Shown here piece by piece: positions 8,544 to 16,443 of a stretch of 64,000 nt of DNA. The stretch is taken from NCBI GenBank assembly GCA_964425135.1, contig CAYRKW010000002.1:1-64000 (forward strand), in the 5' to 3' direction. Under the pieces are notes generated by a model. That model made no database searches. It had not been told where the DNA came from and saw nothing but the letters and a program-made list of their open reading frames with translations. Made by a program: the position numbers and the translations under genes. The number at the start of each line of letters is the position of its first letter. The first letter of the stretch is position 1. This DNA is from CAYLLD01 sp964425135 (GTDB lineage Bacteria > Pseudomonadota > Alphaproteobacteria > Rhodobacterales > Rhodobacteraceae).

Positions 8544-9560
8544 GTGACCGCACCTGCGACTTCGCACCCTATGGCTCGTCTCTCCGTCGCCCCCATGATG
8601 GATTGGACGGATCGGCATTGCCGGATGTTTCATCGGATGATGTCGCGGCAGACGCATCTTTATACAGAAATGATAACAGCAGCGGCGATTGTGCATGGGG
8701 ATCGGGGGCGGTTGCTAATGTATGATCCAGTAGAGCATTCGGTGGCGTTGCAAATTGGCGGGTCGGACCCGGCGCTTGTGGGGCAGGCAACGCGGATTGG
8801 GGTTGAGTTTGGGTATGATGAGGTCAATTTGAATGTTGGTTGCCCATCGGATCGAGTGCAATCGGGGGCTTTTGGGGCGGTTTTGATGGAAACGCCAGCG
8901 TTGGTGCGCGATTGCGTGGGGGCGATGCTGGATGCGGCTGGCGGCGCAAAGGTCTCGGTCAAGTGCCGGATTGGGGTGGATGAGCAGGAGCCGCATGAGG
9001 TTTTGCCAGCCTTTCTGGAGGTCGTTTCGTCGTCCGGTGTGCGCGATTTTACGATCCATGCGCGCAAGGCGTGGCTGAAGGGGCTGTCGCCGAAGGAAAA
9101 TCGCGATATTCCCCCCCTGGATTATCCGCTCGTGATGCAGATGAAGCGGGATTTTCCGCATCTGAGTATCGGCATCAATGGTGGGATAGAGAGTTTGGCG
9201 CAGGCGCACGACTTTCTGGATGCGGGACTTGATGGCGTGATGATTGGTCGAGCAGCCTATCATAACCCAGCAGAGATATTGATGGGTGCGGATGCTGTAA
9301 TTTTTGACGCGCGCCCTCCGATTGACGATCGCCATGCCACCGTTTTTGCGATGCAGTCGTATATTGAGGCGGAAGTTCGAGCGGGGACGAAGCTCTCGGC
9401 GATCACCCGTCATATGTTGGGATTGTTTAACGGGCTGCCGGGCGCGCGGGCGTGGCGGCGGCATTTGTCGGAAAATGCTCATAGGCCAGATGCAGGCTTC
9501 GGCATTGTCGCCGAAGCCTTGTCGTTTGTGTCATCTGGTGAGACGCGGCAATCTGCCTAA
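8544..9560 (+). CDS. dusA: tRNA-dihydrouridine(20/20a) synthase
   Basis: FMN enzyme that reduces uridines 20/20a in the tRNA D-loop. The roughly 338-residue protein shows the Dus signatures SVAPMMDWTDRHCR at the N-terminus, LNVGCPSDRVQSG with the catalytic Cys (near residue 105), FTIHARKAWLKGLSPKENR, and INGGIESLAQA/IGRAAYHNP at the flavin site; these match the DusA subgroup. A GTG at 8544 is chosen because TAPATSHPMARLS fits the family N-terminus; the ATG at 8571 is an alternative. The long upstream in-frame extension is not family-like. Its TAA overlaps the end of the convergent lipoprotein gene by 4 bp. Confidence 0.92.
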   Translation: MTAPATSHPMARLSVAPMMDWTDRHCRMFHRMMSRQTHLYTEMITAAAIVHGDRGRLLMYDPVEHSVALQIGGSDPALVGQATRIGVEFGYDEVNLNVGCPSDRVQSGAFGAVLMETPALVRDCVGAMLDAAGGAKVSVKCRIGVDEQEPHEVLPAFLEVVSSSGVRDFTIHARKAWLKGLSPKENRDIPPLDYPLVMQMKRDFPHLSIGINGGIESLAQAHDFLDAGLDGVMIGRAAYHNPAEILMGADAVIFDARPPIDDRHATVFAMQSYIEAEVRAGTKLSAITRHMLGLFNGLPGARAWRRHLSENAHRPDAGFGIVAEALSFVSSGETRQSA

Positions 9561-10365
9561 TCGGTGGCGCCGTAATAGCCAACAAATGTGCCGCTGGCGT
9601 TGTCGAAATTGAACGCGCCGCCAAGCTCCTGCCCATTTGCCCCGTAGAATTGGCCGTCGAGCGCGGATGCTGTGAGCGGGGTGCCAGAACTTGTCAGAGA
9701 CGTGTTAAATCCGGTGCCGATGATATTGGTGGGCGCGAGTGTCAGGGTTGTGCCACTCAAATCGCCTGTATTGAAGGAAATCTCTCCGCTCGTGATATCG
9801 CCATTGTCAAAATCCACTGCGATTGTCACATTGCCGGAATTTGGTGAAGCGGGATCTGAGGCTTCGAGTGCAAGCGCCCCGCCTGTGTACGTTGCTGTTG
9901 CGCTGGGAAGCGCGCCTACGGGTGTTTCATTTCCTAAAATGAACATACCGACCTGCTCTGACTGAAAAGCGCCTTCGATGTAGGTTAAAACAGCATTTCG
10001 CGCGTATCAGCACCGCCATTGAGCGATGCGCCAAATCCGAGGGCTTTGTCTCCGCTCGCGTTCGTTGCAGTGTTGGCGGATTCAGGCGTTAAGACGTGCC
10101 GCTCACCATCAATGGTGATTGCAACGGATGAATAGGCGTCAGCGCCGGTTCCACCCGTTGAGCTTGGTGTGAATTCAACGGTCACATTTGAAGCGGATGT
10201 ATCAAAGCTTGCGATGTTGCGAGTCGCTGTGACGCCCTGTCCAGTATAGGTTGTGCCAGCTAGGTTCGAATTTTGAAATCCGAATTCAGTTGTTGTGCCG
10301 CTTCCGCCGCCGCAACCAGACACAAATAGAGCGCATGCCGACACCGCGGCCAAAGACTTTTTCAT
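9557..10365 (-). pseudogene. TbpB-like surface lipoprotein, interrupted by a single frameshift
   Basis: Two leftward reading frames form one lipoprotein. The first (9985-10365) begins MKKSLAAVSACALFVSGC, a lipoprotein signal with its lipobox Cys at residue 18. The second (9557 to about 9988) continues with LTYIEGAFQSEQVGMFILG and ends in a GQFYGANGQELGGAF...GTFVGYYGA module. That module is like the C-terminal beta-barrel of transferrin-binding protein B (PF01298 type), a class exported by Slam. The frame is lost at a run of four A on the plus strand (9987-9990); one additional A would restore a roughly 270-residue protein. This could be a sequencing error, a decayed gene or a slippage switch. 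A Slam homologue lies at 31.8-33.1 kb. Confidence 0.75.
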
Positions 10366-10436
10366 AATTTTCCCAGTCCCAATAAATTTGTCCGCGTAGA
10401 ATAACTCAAGTAATATCTATGTAAAAGAGAAAACGC

Positions 10437-10470
10437 AAAGACCGCCCGGATTTCTCTACGGGCGGTCTTT
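10437..10470. terminator. Strong hairpin terminator
   Basis: Perfect 12-bp inverted repeat AAAGACCGCCCG / CGGGCGGTCTTT (10437-10448 and 10459-10470) with a 10-nt loop. It ends in T on both strands and lies downstream of the leftward protease gene and upstream of the leftward lipoprotein gene. Confidence 0.8.
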
Positions 10471-10486
10471 GGTGCCGAAGTTCGGC

Positions 10487-10533
10487 GGCGCAATGCGGTC
10501 CCGATTTTTTCGGGGTCCAGTCCGCATTGCGCC
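10487..10533. repeat. Second hairpin of a tandem pair behind the protease gene
   Basis: Twelve-bp inverted repeat GGCGCAATGCGG / CCGCATTGCGCC (10487-10498 and 10522-10533). An inner CCCGA-TTTTTT-CGGGG stem is nested in the loop. It sits 27 bp from the end of the protease gene and would be transcribed just before the stronger terminator at 10437-10470. Confidence 0.65.
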
Positions 10534-10560
10534 GTAACTCTGGCTGAGCGTCTGAGTGTC

Positions 10561-11244
10561 TTAGTTGCGGAAAATCATCTCGTCTTTGCGGATAATGGCT
10601 TCCTTGATGTTGCCGATGAAGCTCATCCCAAGGAGGGAGGCATGAAGCTGGCCACGCTCGGCGACTGCGGCGCGTACATTCTTGACCGACACATCACCGA
10701 TCTGAAGGGCAGGCAGCGTAACTTCTGCGACGTGGCTGCGGCCATTTGCGGTCAGAATTGGCAGGTCAAACTTGAGCGCATCCATATCAAGGCCAGTTGC
10801 GATGGCGTGATCGTAAGTAAGCAGAACAATCGACGCGCCTGTGTCAACTAGCAAGGGGATGTTGTTGCCGTTCACATCGGCGATGGCGCGGAAGTGGCCG
10901 TCAGCCTGACGCGGTATGGAAGATGAAGACGGGCCGTTGCTGGCGACGTCAACAGCGAGGTCTGCCGGTGATGCAACAAAGGCGAAATTTTCGGAAAAAT
11001 CGAATGTATACAGTGCCATGACGCCCATTGCGACGGCGGTAACAATCGAGCGAGCCTCACTCTTTACGACGTTCAAGCGTTCGATGAGGGTGGGAAGTGT
11101 TGCGATCAATGCGCACAGAACCAGTACTGCGGCGATGATGACGTAAGTGGTTGCGCTGGCCTTACCGGCACCGGACAAGAGTGTATTGGCGACCGAAGCG
11201 GCCCCGACGATCAAACATCCAAATGTCAAAATAGTTCCACGCAT
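10561..11244 (-). CDS. Retropepsin-like clan AA aspartic protease
   Basis: The 227-residue membrane protein has three hydrophobic segments in its first 95 residues. A soluble C-terminal domain follows with the catalytic motif PLLVDTGASIVLL (Asp near residue 135) and the second-half GMSFIGNI strand. This architecture matches the TIGR02281 retropepsin-like family common in alphaproteobacteria. The protease domain is probably periplasmic. The ATG at 11244 is taken as start; an in-frame GTG at 11253 is possible. The gene is followed by two hairpins at 10437-10533. Its substrate is unknown. Confidence 0.85.
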   Translation of the reverse strand: MRGTILTFGCLIVGAASVANTLLSGAGKASATTYVIIAAVLVLCALIATLPTLIERLNVVKSEARSIVTAVAMGVMALYTFDFSENFAFVASPADLAVDVASNGPSSSSIPRQADGHFRAIADVNGNNIPLLVDTGASIVLLTYDHAIATGLDMDALKFDLPILTANGRSHVAEVTLPALQIGDVSVKNVRAAVAERGQLHASLLGMSFIGNIKEAIIRKDEMIFRN

Positions 11245-11407
11245 TCCACACACTCACTTAACTCTTCACACACACACATTCGTTGATCACACATTCAACG
11301 AGGACTTACTTAGGCCGAAATTGTGGCACCTGTCACGAGGCTTCAAACACAAGCTTGCCTCAATGTGTCAGATATGCGCCAAATATCACTCAAATTTGAG
11401 GTAATTC

Positions 11408-11584
11408 TTAGCGGCTGTATTTCGCTGAGTTGTAAAGACGGGTCCAAGCAAAAGCGGCGGCGGCAGCAACTGCGACGGCCATGAAGGTCGTGCTCTCGCT
11501 CAAATCAACATTCATACCAAACTTGGTGAACATGAATGTTTCGAACATTGTGTTAGCTGTCGGGATGGAGTTTGCGAAAGTCAT
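11408..11584 (-). CDS. 58-residue single-span membrane microprotein, unknown
   Basis: ATG at 11584-11582, TAA at 11410-11408. The start is preceded by AAGGG at proper spacing. The protein starts MTFANSIPTANTMFETFMF, has an amphipathic Met/Phe-rich N-terminal third, then an Ala/Val-rich membrane helix (FMAVAVAAAAAFAW, near residues 34-47) and a short basic C-terminal tail (TRLYNSAKYSR). I do not recognise the family. It stands alone between the ccmI operon and the protease gene, with AT-rich upstream DNA. A second microprotein of similar build lies at 16055-16243. Confidence 0.6.
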   Translation of the reverse strand: MTFANSIPTANTMFETFMFTKFGMNVDLSESTTFMAVAVAAAAAFAWTRLYNSAKYSR

Positions 11585-11779
11585 TTTGCTACCCTTACGT
11601 CGTTACTGGTTACTGAACACAAGTTAGACAAAATGAGGCGCTGTGTCACCCTTTTTCTGTCACAATTGGGCATTTTTTCTTATACATTGCCTTATTGTAA
11701 TTTATTTGGTCTTATTTCATTGGGTATATTGGGGTTAATACTTGTCTAAATTTATAGCTCGAACAGGGCGAGTCGGTGC

Positions 11780-12013
11780 TCAGGACGGTGTTTTCCGACG
11801 GCGTCCGCCTTTTCTTTGCCCTTTTACCAGGGGCGCGCGGGTCTCTAATTGCGACATGATTCTGCGTCTTTGTGACGGATCCATGGCGGACCACTCGCGG
11901 ATTTCATCAATTGAGCGGTAGCATCCGATGCACAATCGCGCGTCCGGGTGGACCACGCATACTTGAACGCAGGGGCTTTCGATCTCGTCGCGGCGCCAAA
12001 CATCATCGCTCAT
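11780..12013 (-). CDS. DUF1289 family protein
   Basis: A 77-residue protein with the characteristic Cys pattern SPCVQVCVVHP...LCIGCYRSIDEI (Cys near residues 15, 19, 28 and 31) followed by EW. This defines the DUF1289 family, probably a small metal- or Fe-S-binding protein. The tail is strongly basic (KGQRKGGRRRKTPS). Its ATG overlaps the ruvX stop by 4 nt, so it is the last gene of the leftward ccmI-ruvX-DUF1289 operon. The molecular function is not established. Confidence 0.88.
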   Translation of the reverse strand: MSDDVWRRDEIESPCVQVCVVHPDARLCIGCYRSIDEIREWSAMDPSQRRRIMSQLETRAPLVKGQRKGGRRRKTPS

Positions 12014-12498
12014 CGTTCTGTCTGTCCTGCGAGATAGGTTAATCGGTCCAAAGCACCTTGAAGAATATAGCTTGCAGCCACGTTATCGATGCGCTCTGCG
12101 CGACGTTTTCGAGAGGCATCCGCCTCCAGAAGTGCGCGCTCTGCGGCGACGGTGGACAATCTTTCGTCCCAAAATGTGATCGGAAGCGCGATTCTGCTCG
12201 CCACATTCTGCGCAAAAGCGCGGGTTGACTGGACACGCGGGCCGCTTGAGCCGTCCATATTGTAGGGCAGGCCCAGAACCAGACCCGCAATTTGGCGGTT
12301 TTGAGCGATTTCGTTAAGATCTGCCGCATCGAGCGTGAATTTCCGCCGTTTTATGGTCACAAGTGGGGAGGCAACGCTGCGCAGCGTATCCGAGACCGCA
12401 ACGCCGATTGTTTTCGTGCCATAATCAAGCCCCATCAACGCGCCGTTTGGCGCATGCGCTGCAAATTCGTTGATATCATCGAAGATCAGCGCGTTCAT
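12010..12498 (-). CDS. ruvX: Putative pre-16S rRNA nuclease / Holliday-junction resolvase-like YqgF
   Basis: A 162-residue RNase H-fold protein with the YqgF signatures MGLDYGTKTIGVAVSD (near residue 22), VLGLPYNMDGSSGPR (near residue 75) and FWDERLSTVAAERAL (near residue 107), which carry the acidic catalytic residues. The family processes the 5-prime end of 16S rRNA in E. coli and was earlier predicted to be a resolvase. It overlaps both operon neighbours by 4 nt (ccmI upstream, DUF1289 downstream). Confidence 0.92.
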   Translation of the reverse strand: MNALIFDDINEFAAHAPNGALMGLDYGTKTIGVAVSDTLRSVASPLVTIKRRKFTLDAADLNEIAQNRQIAGLVLGLPYNMDGSSGPRVQSTRAFAQNVASRIALPITFWDERLSTVAAERALLEADASRKRRAERIDNVAASYILQGALDRLTYLAGQTER

Positions 12499-13697
12499 TG
12501 TGTCAGACCAGCGTTCCGGGCGGCATCTTCGATCATCGCAAGCGCAGGAGGGCTTTGTGCGAAGGTCTGACGTGCCTCAGTATATATAGCGTCCGCGCGT
12601 TCTGTTTGGCCCAGCACGCCCAGTGCCGTGATCAGCCGTGCCCATTCTGCGGCTTCACCGCCTTCGGTGGCGAGCCGTTCGGCCAGACCTTCGACCATTG
12701 CTTCGATCATCGCGGCGCGATCCTCAGCACTCATGTCCTCACTTGCTGCGATATCTGCCTGCGACGGGCCGCGCAGCAATTGTTGGGGCAGGGGCAGGCC
12801 GTATTGTCCCGCCACGCGCGTAATTTGCGCGCGAATGGGCTCTTTCCACGGCGCATCAACCTCGTCTTCATCGAGCAAACTCGCCCAAATGTCGATGGCG
12901 CGCTGGGGCTGTTGGTTCTGAGCAAAGGAGATGGCTCTATAATAGCGCGCACGGCGATCGGTCGCATCGCGCGCCAGCGCTTCGGTCAGTGCGGCATTCG
13001 CCTCTGCTGAGACAACACCGCGCGCGGCGAAAATCATAGTCTCAGCATGATCGGAAAAATCCTCGCCGGTTGCGGTGTCGCCAAGGAGCGACATGACGCG
13101 GTCTTGCGCGCTGCGCGCATCTCGATATTGGCGGAAGTTGTTGAGGGTTGTGACCAATAGACGATGCCCCTGGATATCATCGGGCCGGGATGCGAGTACG
13201 TCTTGAAGTTGGCTGAGGAGATCGGCTTCACGCGCAGCCGGTTCGATGGCGAGCGCGTCAACAGTGTCGGCGAATTGAGCCTCCAGCGTGTCTTGCGCGG
13301 GCAGTTCGATCTCTGCGGTGCGCACCGCCAGTGGCTGATCGGGCAGACCATCAGCGCCGAGATAGACGTAAAGACCCGCCGCAAATGCCATCAAGGCAAT
13401 AAACATACCGCCCGCAGCACGTCGATTGACCTGCAATGGCGCAACGCTCGATTGTGCGTCGTCGCTTTTGGCAGCTGCGAGCAGACGGCGCGAGATTTCG
13501 ACGCGGCTGGTCTCGGCCTCTTCGGGTGTTAGCACGCCGCGAGTGATATCGCTGTCCAACTCACTCAGCTGGTCTTTATAGACGTCGATATCCGAAGCGG
13601 TATCGCTTGGCGTGGTGCTGTGCGGACGAATGAGCGGCAGGATCACCAGATAGGCAATCACGGCACTTCCCAGGATTGCAATTATATAGAAAACCAC
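12495..13697 (-). CDS. ccmI: Cytochrome c biogenesis protein CcmI
   Basis: CcmI handles apocytochrome c for heme ligation by the CcmFH complex. The roughly 400-residue protein has an N-terminal membrane helix (VVFYIIAILGSAVIAYLVIL), a cytoplasmic loop with YKDQLSELDSDITRGVLTPEE, a second membrane helix near residues 100-117, and a long periplasmic TPR-like C-terminal domain. The GTG at 13697 is chosen as start: it follows a GAGGG Shine-Dalgarno and places the helix at the N-terminus. A 42-residue longer frame carries a Cys-rich leader not seen in the family. Its partners ccmABCDG lie at 50-52.7 kb. Confidence 0.87.
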   Translation of the reverse strand: MVFYIIAILGSAVIAYLVILPLIRPHSTTPSDTASDIDVYKDQLSELDSDITRGVLTPEEAETSRVEISRRLLAAAKSDDAQSSVAPLQVNRRAAGGMFIALMAFAAGLYVYLGADGLPDQPLAVRTAEIELPAQDTLEAQFADTVDALAIEPAAREADLLSQLQDVLASRPDDIQGHRLLVTTLNNFRQYRDARSAQDRVMSLLGDTATGEDFSDHAETMIFAARGVVSAEANAALTEALARDATDRRARYYRAISFAQNQQPQRAIDIWASLLDEDEVDAPWKEPIRAQITRVAGQYGLPLPQQLLRGPSQADIAASEDMSAEDRAAMIEAMVEGLAERLATEGGEAAEWARLITALGVLGQTERADAIYTEARQTFAQSPPALAMIEDAARNAGLTQ

Positions 13698-13907
13698 CGT
13701 TTCGTTGCCCTCACATTGAGACCCGCATTTGATCGTTTGCGGGATGTCGCAGTTGGATACCTGAATGCCGCTCATGCGCACAAGAGAATTAGAACATTTG
13801 GGTAGTACACATATTTGCGACATATTGGCACTTCGCGACCTGTGTGACGTGGCTTAAAAAATGGTCTAGGGAGCAGTGCGGTTGATTTGGGGCAAGAGAC
13901 AGGGATC

Positions 13908-15155
13908 ATGAAGCGGTATTCAGTATTCTCACTGGCGCGCGAGGCTATGCGTTATCATTCAGGCTGGGAGCGTGCCTGGCGCTCACCTGCACCCAAGGGC
14001 GAATATGATGTCGTGATTGTGGGCGCTGGCGGGCATGGCTTGGCCACCGCCTATTATCTTGCGGCAAATCACGGGATCACCAATGTTGCAGTGATCGAGA
14101 AGGGTTGGCTGGGCGGCGGCAATACCGGGCGCAATACGACGATTATCCGCTCGAACTACTTGCAAGATGCCAGTGCGGCGATTTTTGAGAAATCGCGGGT
14201 GCTTTATGAGGATCTGAGCCAGAAGTTGAATTTCAATATTATGTTCAGCCCGCGCGGTGTGTTGATGCTGGCGCAGACGGAACATGAGCTTCGGGCGTGG
14301 AAGCGCACGGCCCATGCCAATCGGCTGGCGGGGATCGAGAGCGAGATGGTCGATCCGGCGGGGGTGAAAAAGCACTGTCCCATCATCAATCTCGATGGCC
14401 CGCGCTATCCTGTCCTTGGTGGGCTGTGGCAGGCGCGCGGCGGGACGGCGCGGCATGATGCGGTGGCCTGGGGCTATGCGCGGGCAGCCTCTGACATGGG
14501 CGTTGATATCATTCAGCAGTGCGAAGTGACGGGCATTGATCGGGACGGCGGTGCGGTCTCGGGTATTCAGACCAGCAAAGGCGCGATAAAGTGCAAGAAG
14601 CTTTGTGTGGTGGTCGCGGGGTCGTCCGGCCTGTTGGCGGATATGGCCGGCTTCAGGCTTCCTGTGGAATCGGTGGCGCTTCAGGCGCTTGTGTCCGAGC
14701 CGATCAAGCCGTTGATGGATATCGTGGTTATGGCCAACACGGTGCATGGGTATATGAGCCAGTCGGACAAAGGTGAGATGGTCATTGGCGGCGGCGCGGA
14801 TGCGTTCAACAATTACACGCAACGCGGCTCGTTCCAGCATATCGAGGAGACCGTGCGGGCGCTGATTGAGACTTTCCCCGTAATCTCACGGCTCAAGATG
14901 CTGCGGCAATGGGGCGGTATCGTGGATATGACAGGAGATCGCTCGCCGATCATCTCAAAGACACCAGTGCAGGGGATGTTCATCAATTGCGGTTGGGGGA
15001 CGGGCGGATTTAAAGCCATACCCGGCAGTGGCTGGGCCACTGCCGAGATGGTTGCCAAAGGTGAACCTGGTGATCTAGCCGGCCCATTCGGTCTGGATCG
15101 TTTCGCACAAGGCCGCATGATTGACGAAAGCGTCGCGGCGGCGGTGGCGCACTGA
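13908..15155 (+). CDS. soxB: Sarcosine oxidase, beta subunit
   Basis: Catalytic FAD/FMN subunit of heterotetrameric sarcosine oxidase, which demethylates sarcosine to glycine and passes the methyl group to tetrahydrofolate. The 415-residue protein has the dinucleotide-binding stretch VVIVGAGGHGLATAYYLA near residue 28, and GGGNTGRNTTIIRSNY. The C-terminal flavin loop is GWGTGGFKAIPGSG. The ATG at 13908 follows AGGG; a 7-residue upstream extension is possible. The last 142 bp including the stop are repeated exactly at 15887-16028, behind an inserted gene. In relatives soxD follows directly, so the operon is interrupted here. Confidence 0.94.
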   Translation: MKRYSVFSLAREAMRYHSGWERAWRSPAPKGEYDVVIVGAGGHGLATAYYLAANHGITNVAVIEKGWLGGGNTGRNTTIIRSNYLQDASAAIFEKSRVLYEDLSQKLNFNIMFSPRGVLMLAQTEHELRAWKRTAHANRLAGIESEMVDPAGVKKHCPIINLDGPRYPVLGGLWQARGGTARHDAVAWGYARAASDMGVDIIQQCEVTGIDRDGGAVSGIQTSKGAIKCKKLCVVVAGSSGLLADMAGFRLPVESVALQALVSEPIKPLMDIVVMANTVHGYMSQSDKGEMVIGGGADAFNNYTQRGSFQHIEETVRALIETFPVISRLKMLRQWGGIVDMTGDRSPIISKTPVQGMFINCGWGTGGFKAIPGSGWATAEMVAKGEPGDLAGPFGLDRFAQGRMIDESVAAAVAH

Positions 15156-15158
15156 TGG
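15017..15158. repeat. 142-bp perfect direct repeat, copy 1 (3-prime end of soxB)
   Basis: Bases 15017-15158 are identical to 15887-16028 and end with the soxB stop and the ATGG that opens the next gene. The two copies bracket a 728-bp AT-rich unique segment. This copy is the functional soxB terminus, since the soxB reading frame is continuous into it. Confidence 0.97.
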
Positions 15159-15883
15159 AGCCGTTGAAATCAGACTTACCAAATTTGTACGAGATAATGA
15201 AACAACTGGCTCCTGTGCTTGTCGGCGGTATTATTTCGTTATTTAGCGCTTTGGTGGTTTTATGGTTCAAGAGTTACAGCGACAAAAAATTGGCGAATGC
15301 AAACTTGAAGGTGCAACGAAACAATGATGCAAGGATTGGGTTGGCGAAGCTTATTAACATTTGTAATCAATTTCACTCGATAAACTCGTCGATTTCAAAG
15401 CAGTTGCCTTCATTGGATGTGGCCAAGCAAACTACAGTTGATCCTGCGCTGGTTGTAACTGCGCTAATCGGTGGGAATCTTTCGGTAGATGTTTTGTCAG
15501 CTCAAGAAACCGAATTTTTGCTGCATTCTAATTCAGGAGGATTACTGACGGACATTCATCTAATCCAACGACGCCTCGCAACCACATTCGAGATATTAAA
15601 GCGTTACAATTCAGATCGTGAAAAGTTGGATGCTTTCATAGAAGAATATTTAGACGAAGAAGTTGACTTCGATGGCCCCATAGTAACAGCAAAGTTTCCT
15701 GTCTCAAAAAGACGGCGATATGAGTTTCAAGTAATGAAATTAAACCGACTTCTTGGAGACCTGATGACAACTACAGAATCCGACTTGCACAAGGCGCAGG
15801 ATTTGCTGGATGAATTTCAACGCAAGGGTGCAGAATTTTTTGGGGCTAGCTTTCCATCGGTGAGGTCGAAAATTGATCACTAA
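15155..15883 (+). CDS. Inserted gene: N-terminally anchored membrane protein of unknown function
   Basis: I do not recognise this 242-residue protein. Residues about 18-40 form one membrane helix (PVLVGGIISLFSALVVLWF). The rest is a polar, largely helical, probably cytoplasmic domain with many Lys, Gln and Asn residues. It contains FEILKRYNSDREKLDAFIEE and ends RSKIDH. Base composition is clearly more AT-rich than the sox genes. The start codon overlaps the soxB stop (TGATGG), so translation would be coupled to soxB. The gene fills the whole unique DNA between two 142-bp copies of the soxB end, a strong sign of acquisition by insertion. A phage-defence or toxin-type role is a guess only. Confidence 0.8.
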   Translation: MEPLKSDLPNLYEIMKQLAPVLVGGIISLFSALVVLWFKSYSDKKLANANLKVQRNNDARIGLAKLINICNQFHSINSSISKQLPSLDVAKQTTVDPALVVTALIGGNLSVDVLSAQETEFLLHSNSGGLLTDIHLIQRRLATTFEILKRYNSDREKLDAFIEEYLDEEVDFDGPIVTAKFPVSKRRRYEFQVMKLNRLLGDLMTTTESDLHKAQDLLDEFQRKGAEFFGASFPSVRSKIDH

Positions 15884-15886
15884 TAA

Positions 15887-16028
15887 CATACCCGGCAGTG
15901 GCTGGGCCACTGCCGAGATGGTTGCCAAAGGTGAACCTGGTGATCTAGCCGGCCCATTCGGTCTGGATCGTTTCGCACAAGGCCGCATGATTGACGAAAG
16001 CGTCGCGGCGGCGGTGGCGCACTGATGG
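15887..16028. repeat. 142-bp perfect direct repeat, copy 2 (displaced soxB end)
   Basis: Exact duplicate of 15017-15158, beginning 4 bp after the stop of the inserted gene. It has no upstream soxB reading frame and is therefore a non-coding relic or recombination scar. The sequence right of it (from 16029) should be the original DNA downstream of soxB. Confidence 0.97.
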
Positions 16029-16054
16029 CTGTAGCATTCGAATTTCGGAAGGGC

Positions 16055-16243
16055 TTAGCGGCGCGTCACACCGCCGTTGAACAAAGAGCAGCGGAAAATC
16101 ATGGTGATGATCGCCGCAAAGGCGGCACCGATCAGGACAAGGCCGCCGTCGGCCTGCACGCCTGTGGTGCTCATGACGGTATTTTCGATCCAGCGCAAAA
16201 GGCCTGGGGCAGCGACGGTATTGATGGGCATATCGTTACTCAT
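16055..16243 (-). CDS. 62-residue membrane microprotein antisense within the sox operon
   Basis: Leftward reading frame starting MSNDMPINTVAAPGLLRW. It has a single hydrophobic segment (GLVLIGAAFAAIITMIF, near residues 34-50) and a short polar tail ending GGVTRR. No clear Shine-Dalgarno precedes ATG 16243; an internal ATG at 16231 is possible. The family is unknown. It lies between the displaced soxB end and soxD, pointing against the operon. The opposite strand is also open over this stretch but gives a less protein-like product. The build resembles the 58-residue protein at 11408-11584 (polar N-terminus then one Ala/Ile-rich helix), without clear sequence identity. Confidence 0.5.
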   Translation of the reverse strand: MSNDMPINTVAAPGLLRWIENTVMSTTGVQADGGLVLIGAAFAAIITMIFRCSLFNGGVTRR

Positions 16244-16443
16244 GAGTTGATTAAAACTTGTTACAACTCCAGTCCTATGGCTTTACCCGATGGGAAAGCA
16301 ATGACGTTGAAGCAAACTGGTAAACAGGGCAAAAAGCGGATTGTTATCAGGGGGATAGAGGCTGTTTCGGCCATCAATTTTCGAGTGTGCGATGGGTTAT
16401 CGAGGTTAACAGTGCGGTTTTTTGCAGGGCGCCGAGGTGAAAT

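Noticed and set aside
15155..15883. Classical transposon or IS interpretation of the sox insertion
   Set aside because: There is no transposase, no inverted ends and no short target duplication. The 142-bp flanking repeats are far longer than IS target duplications.
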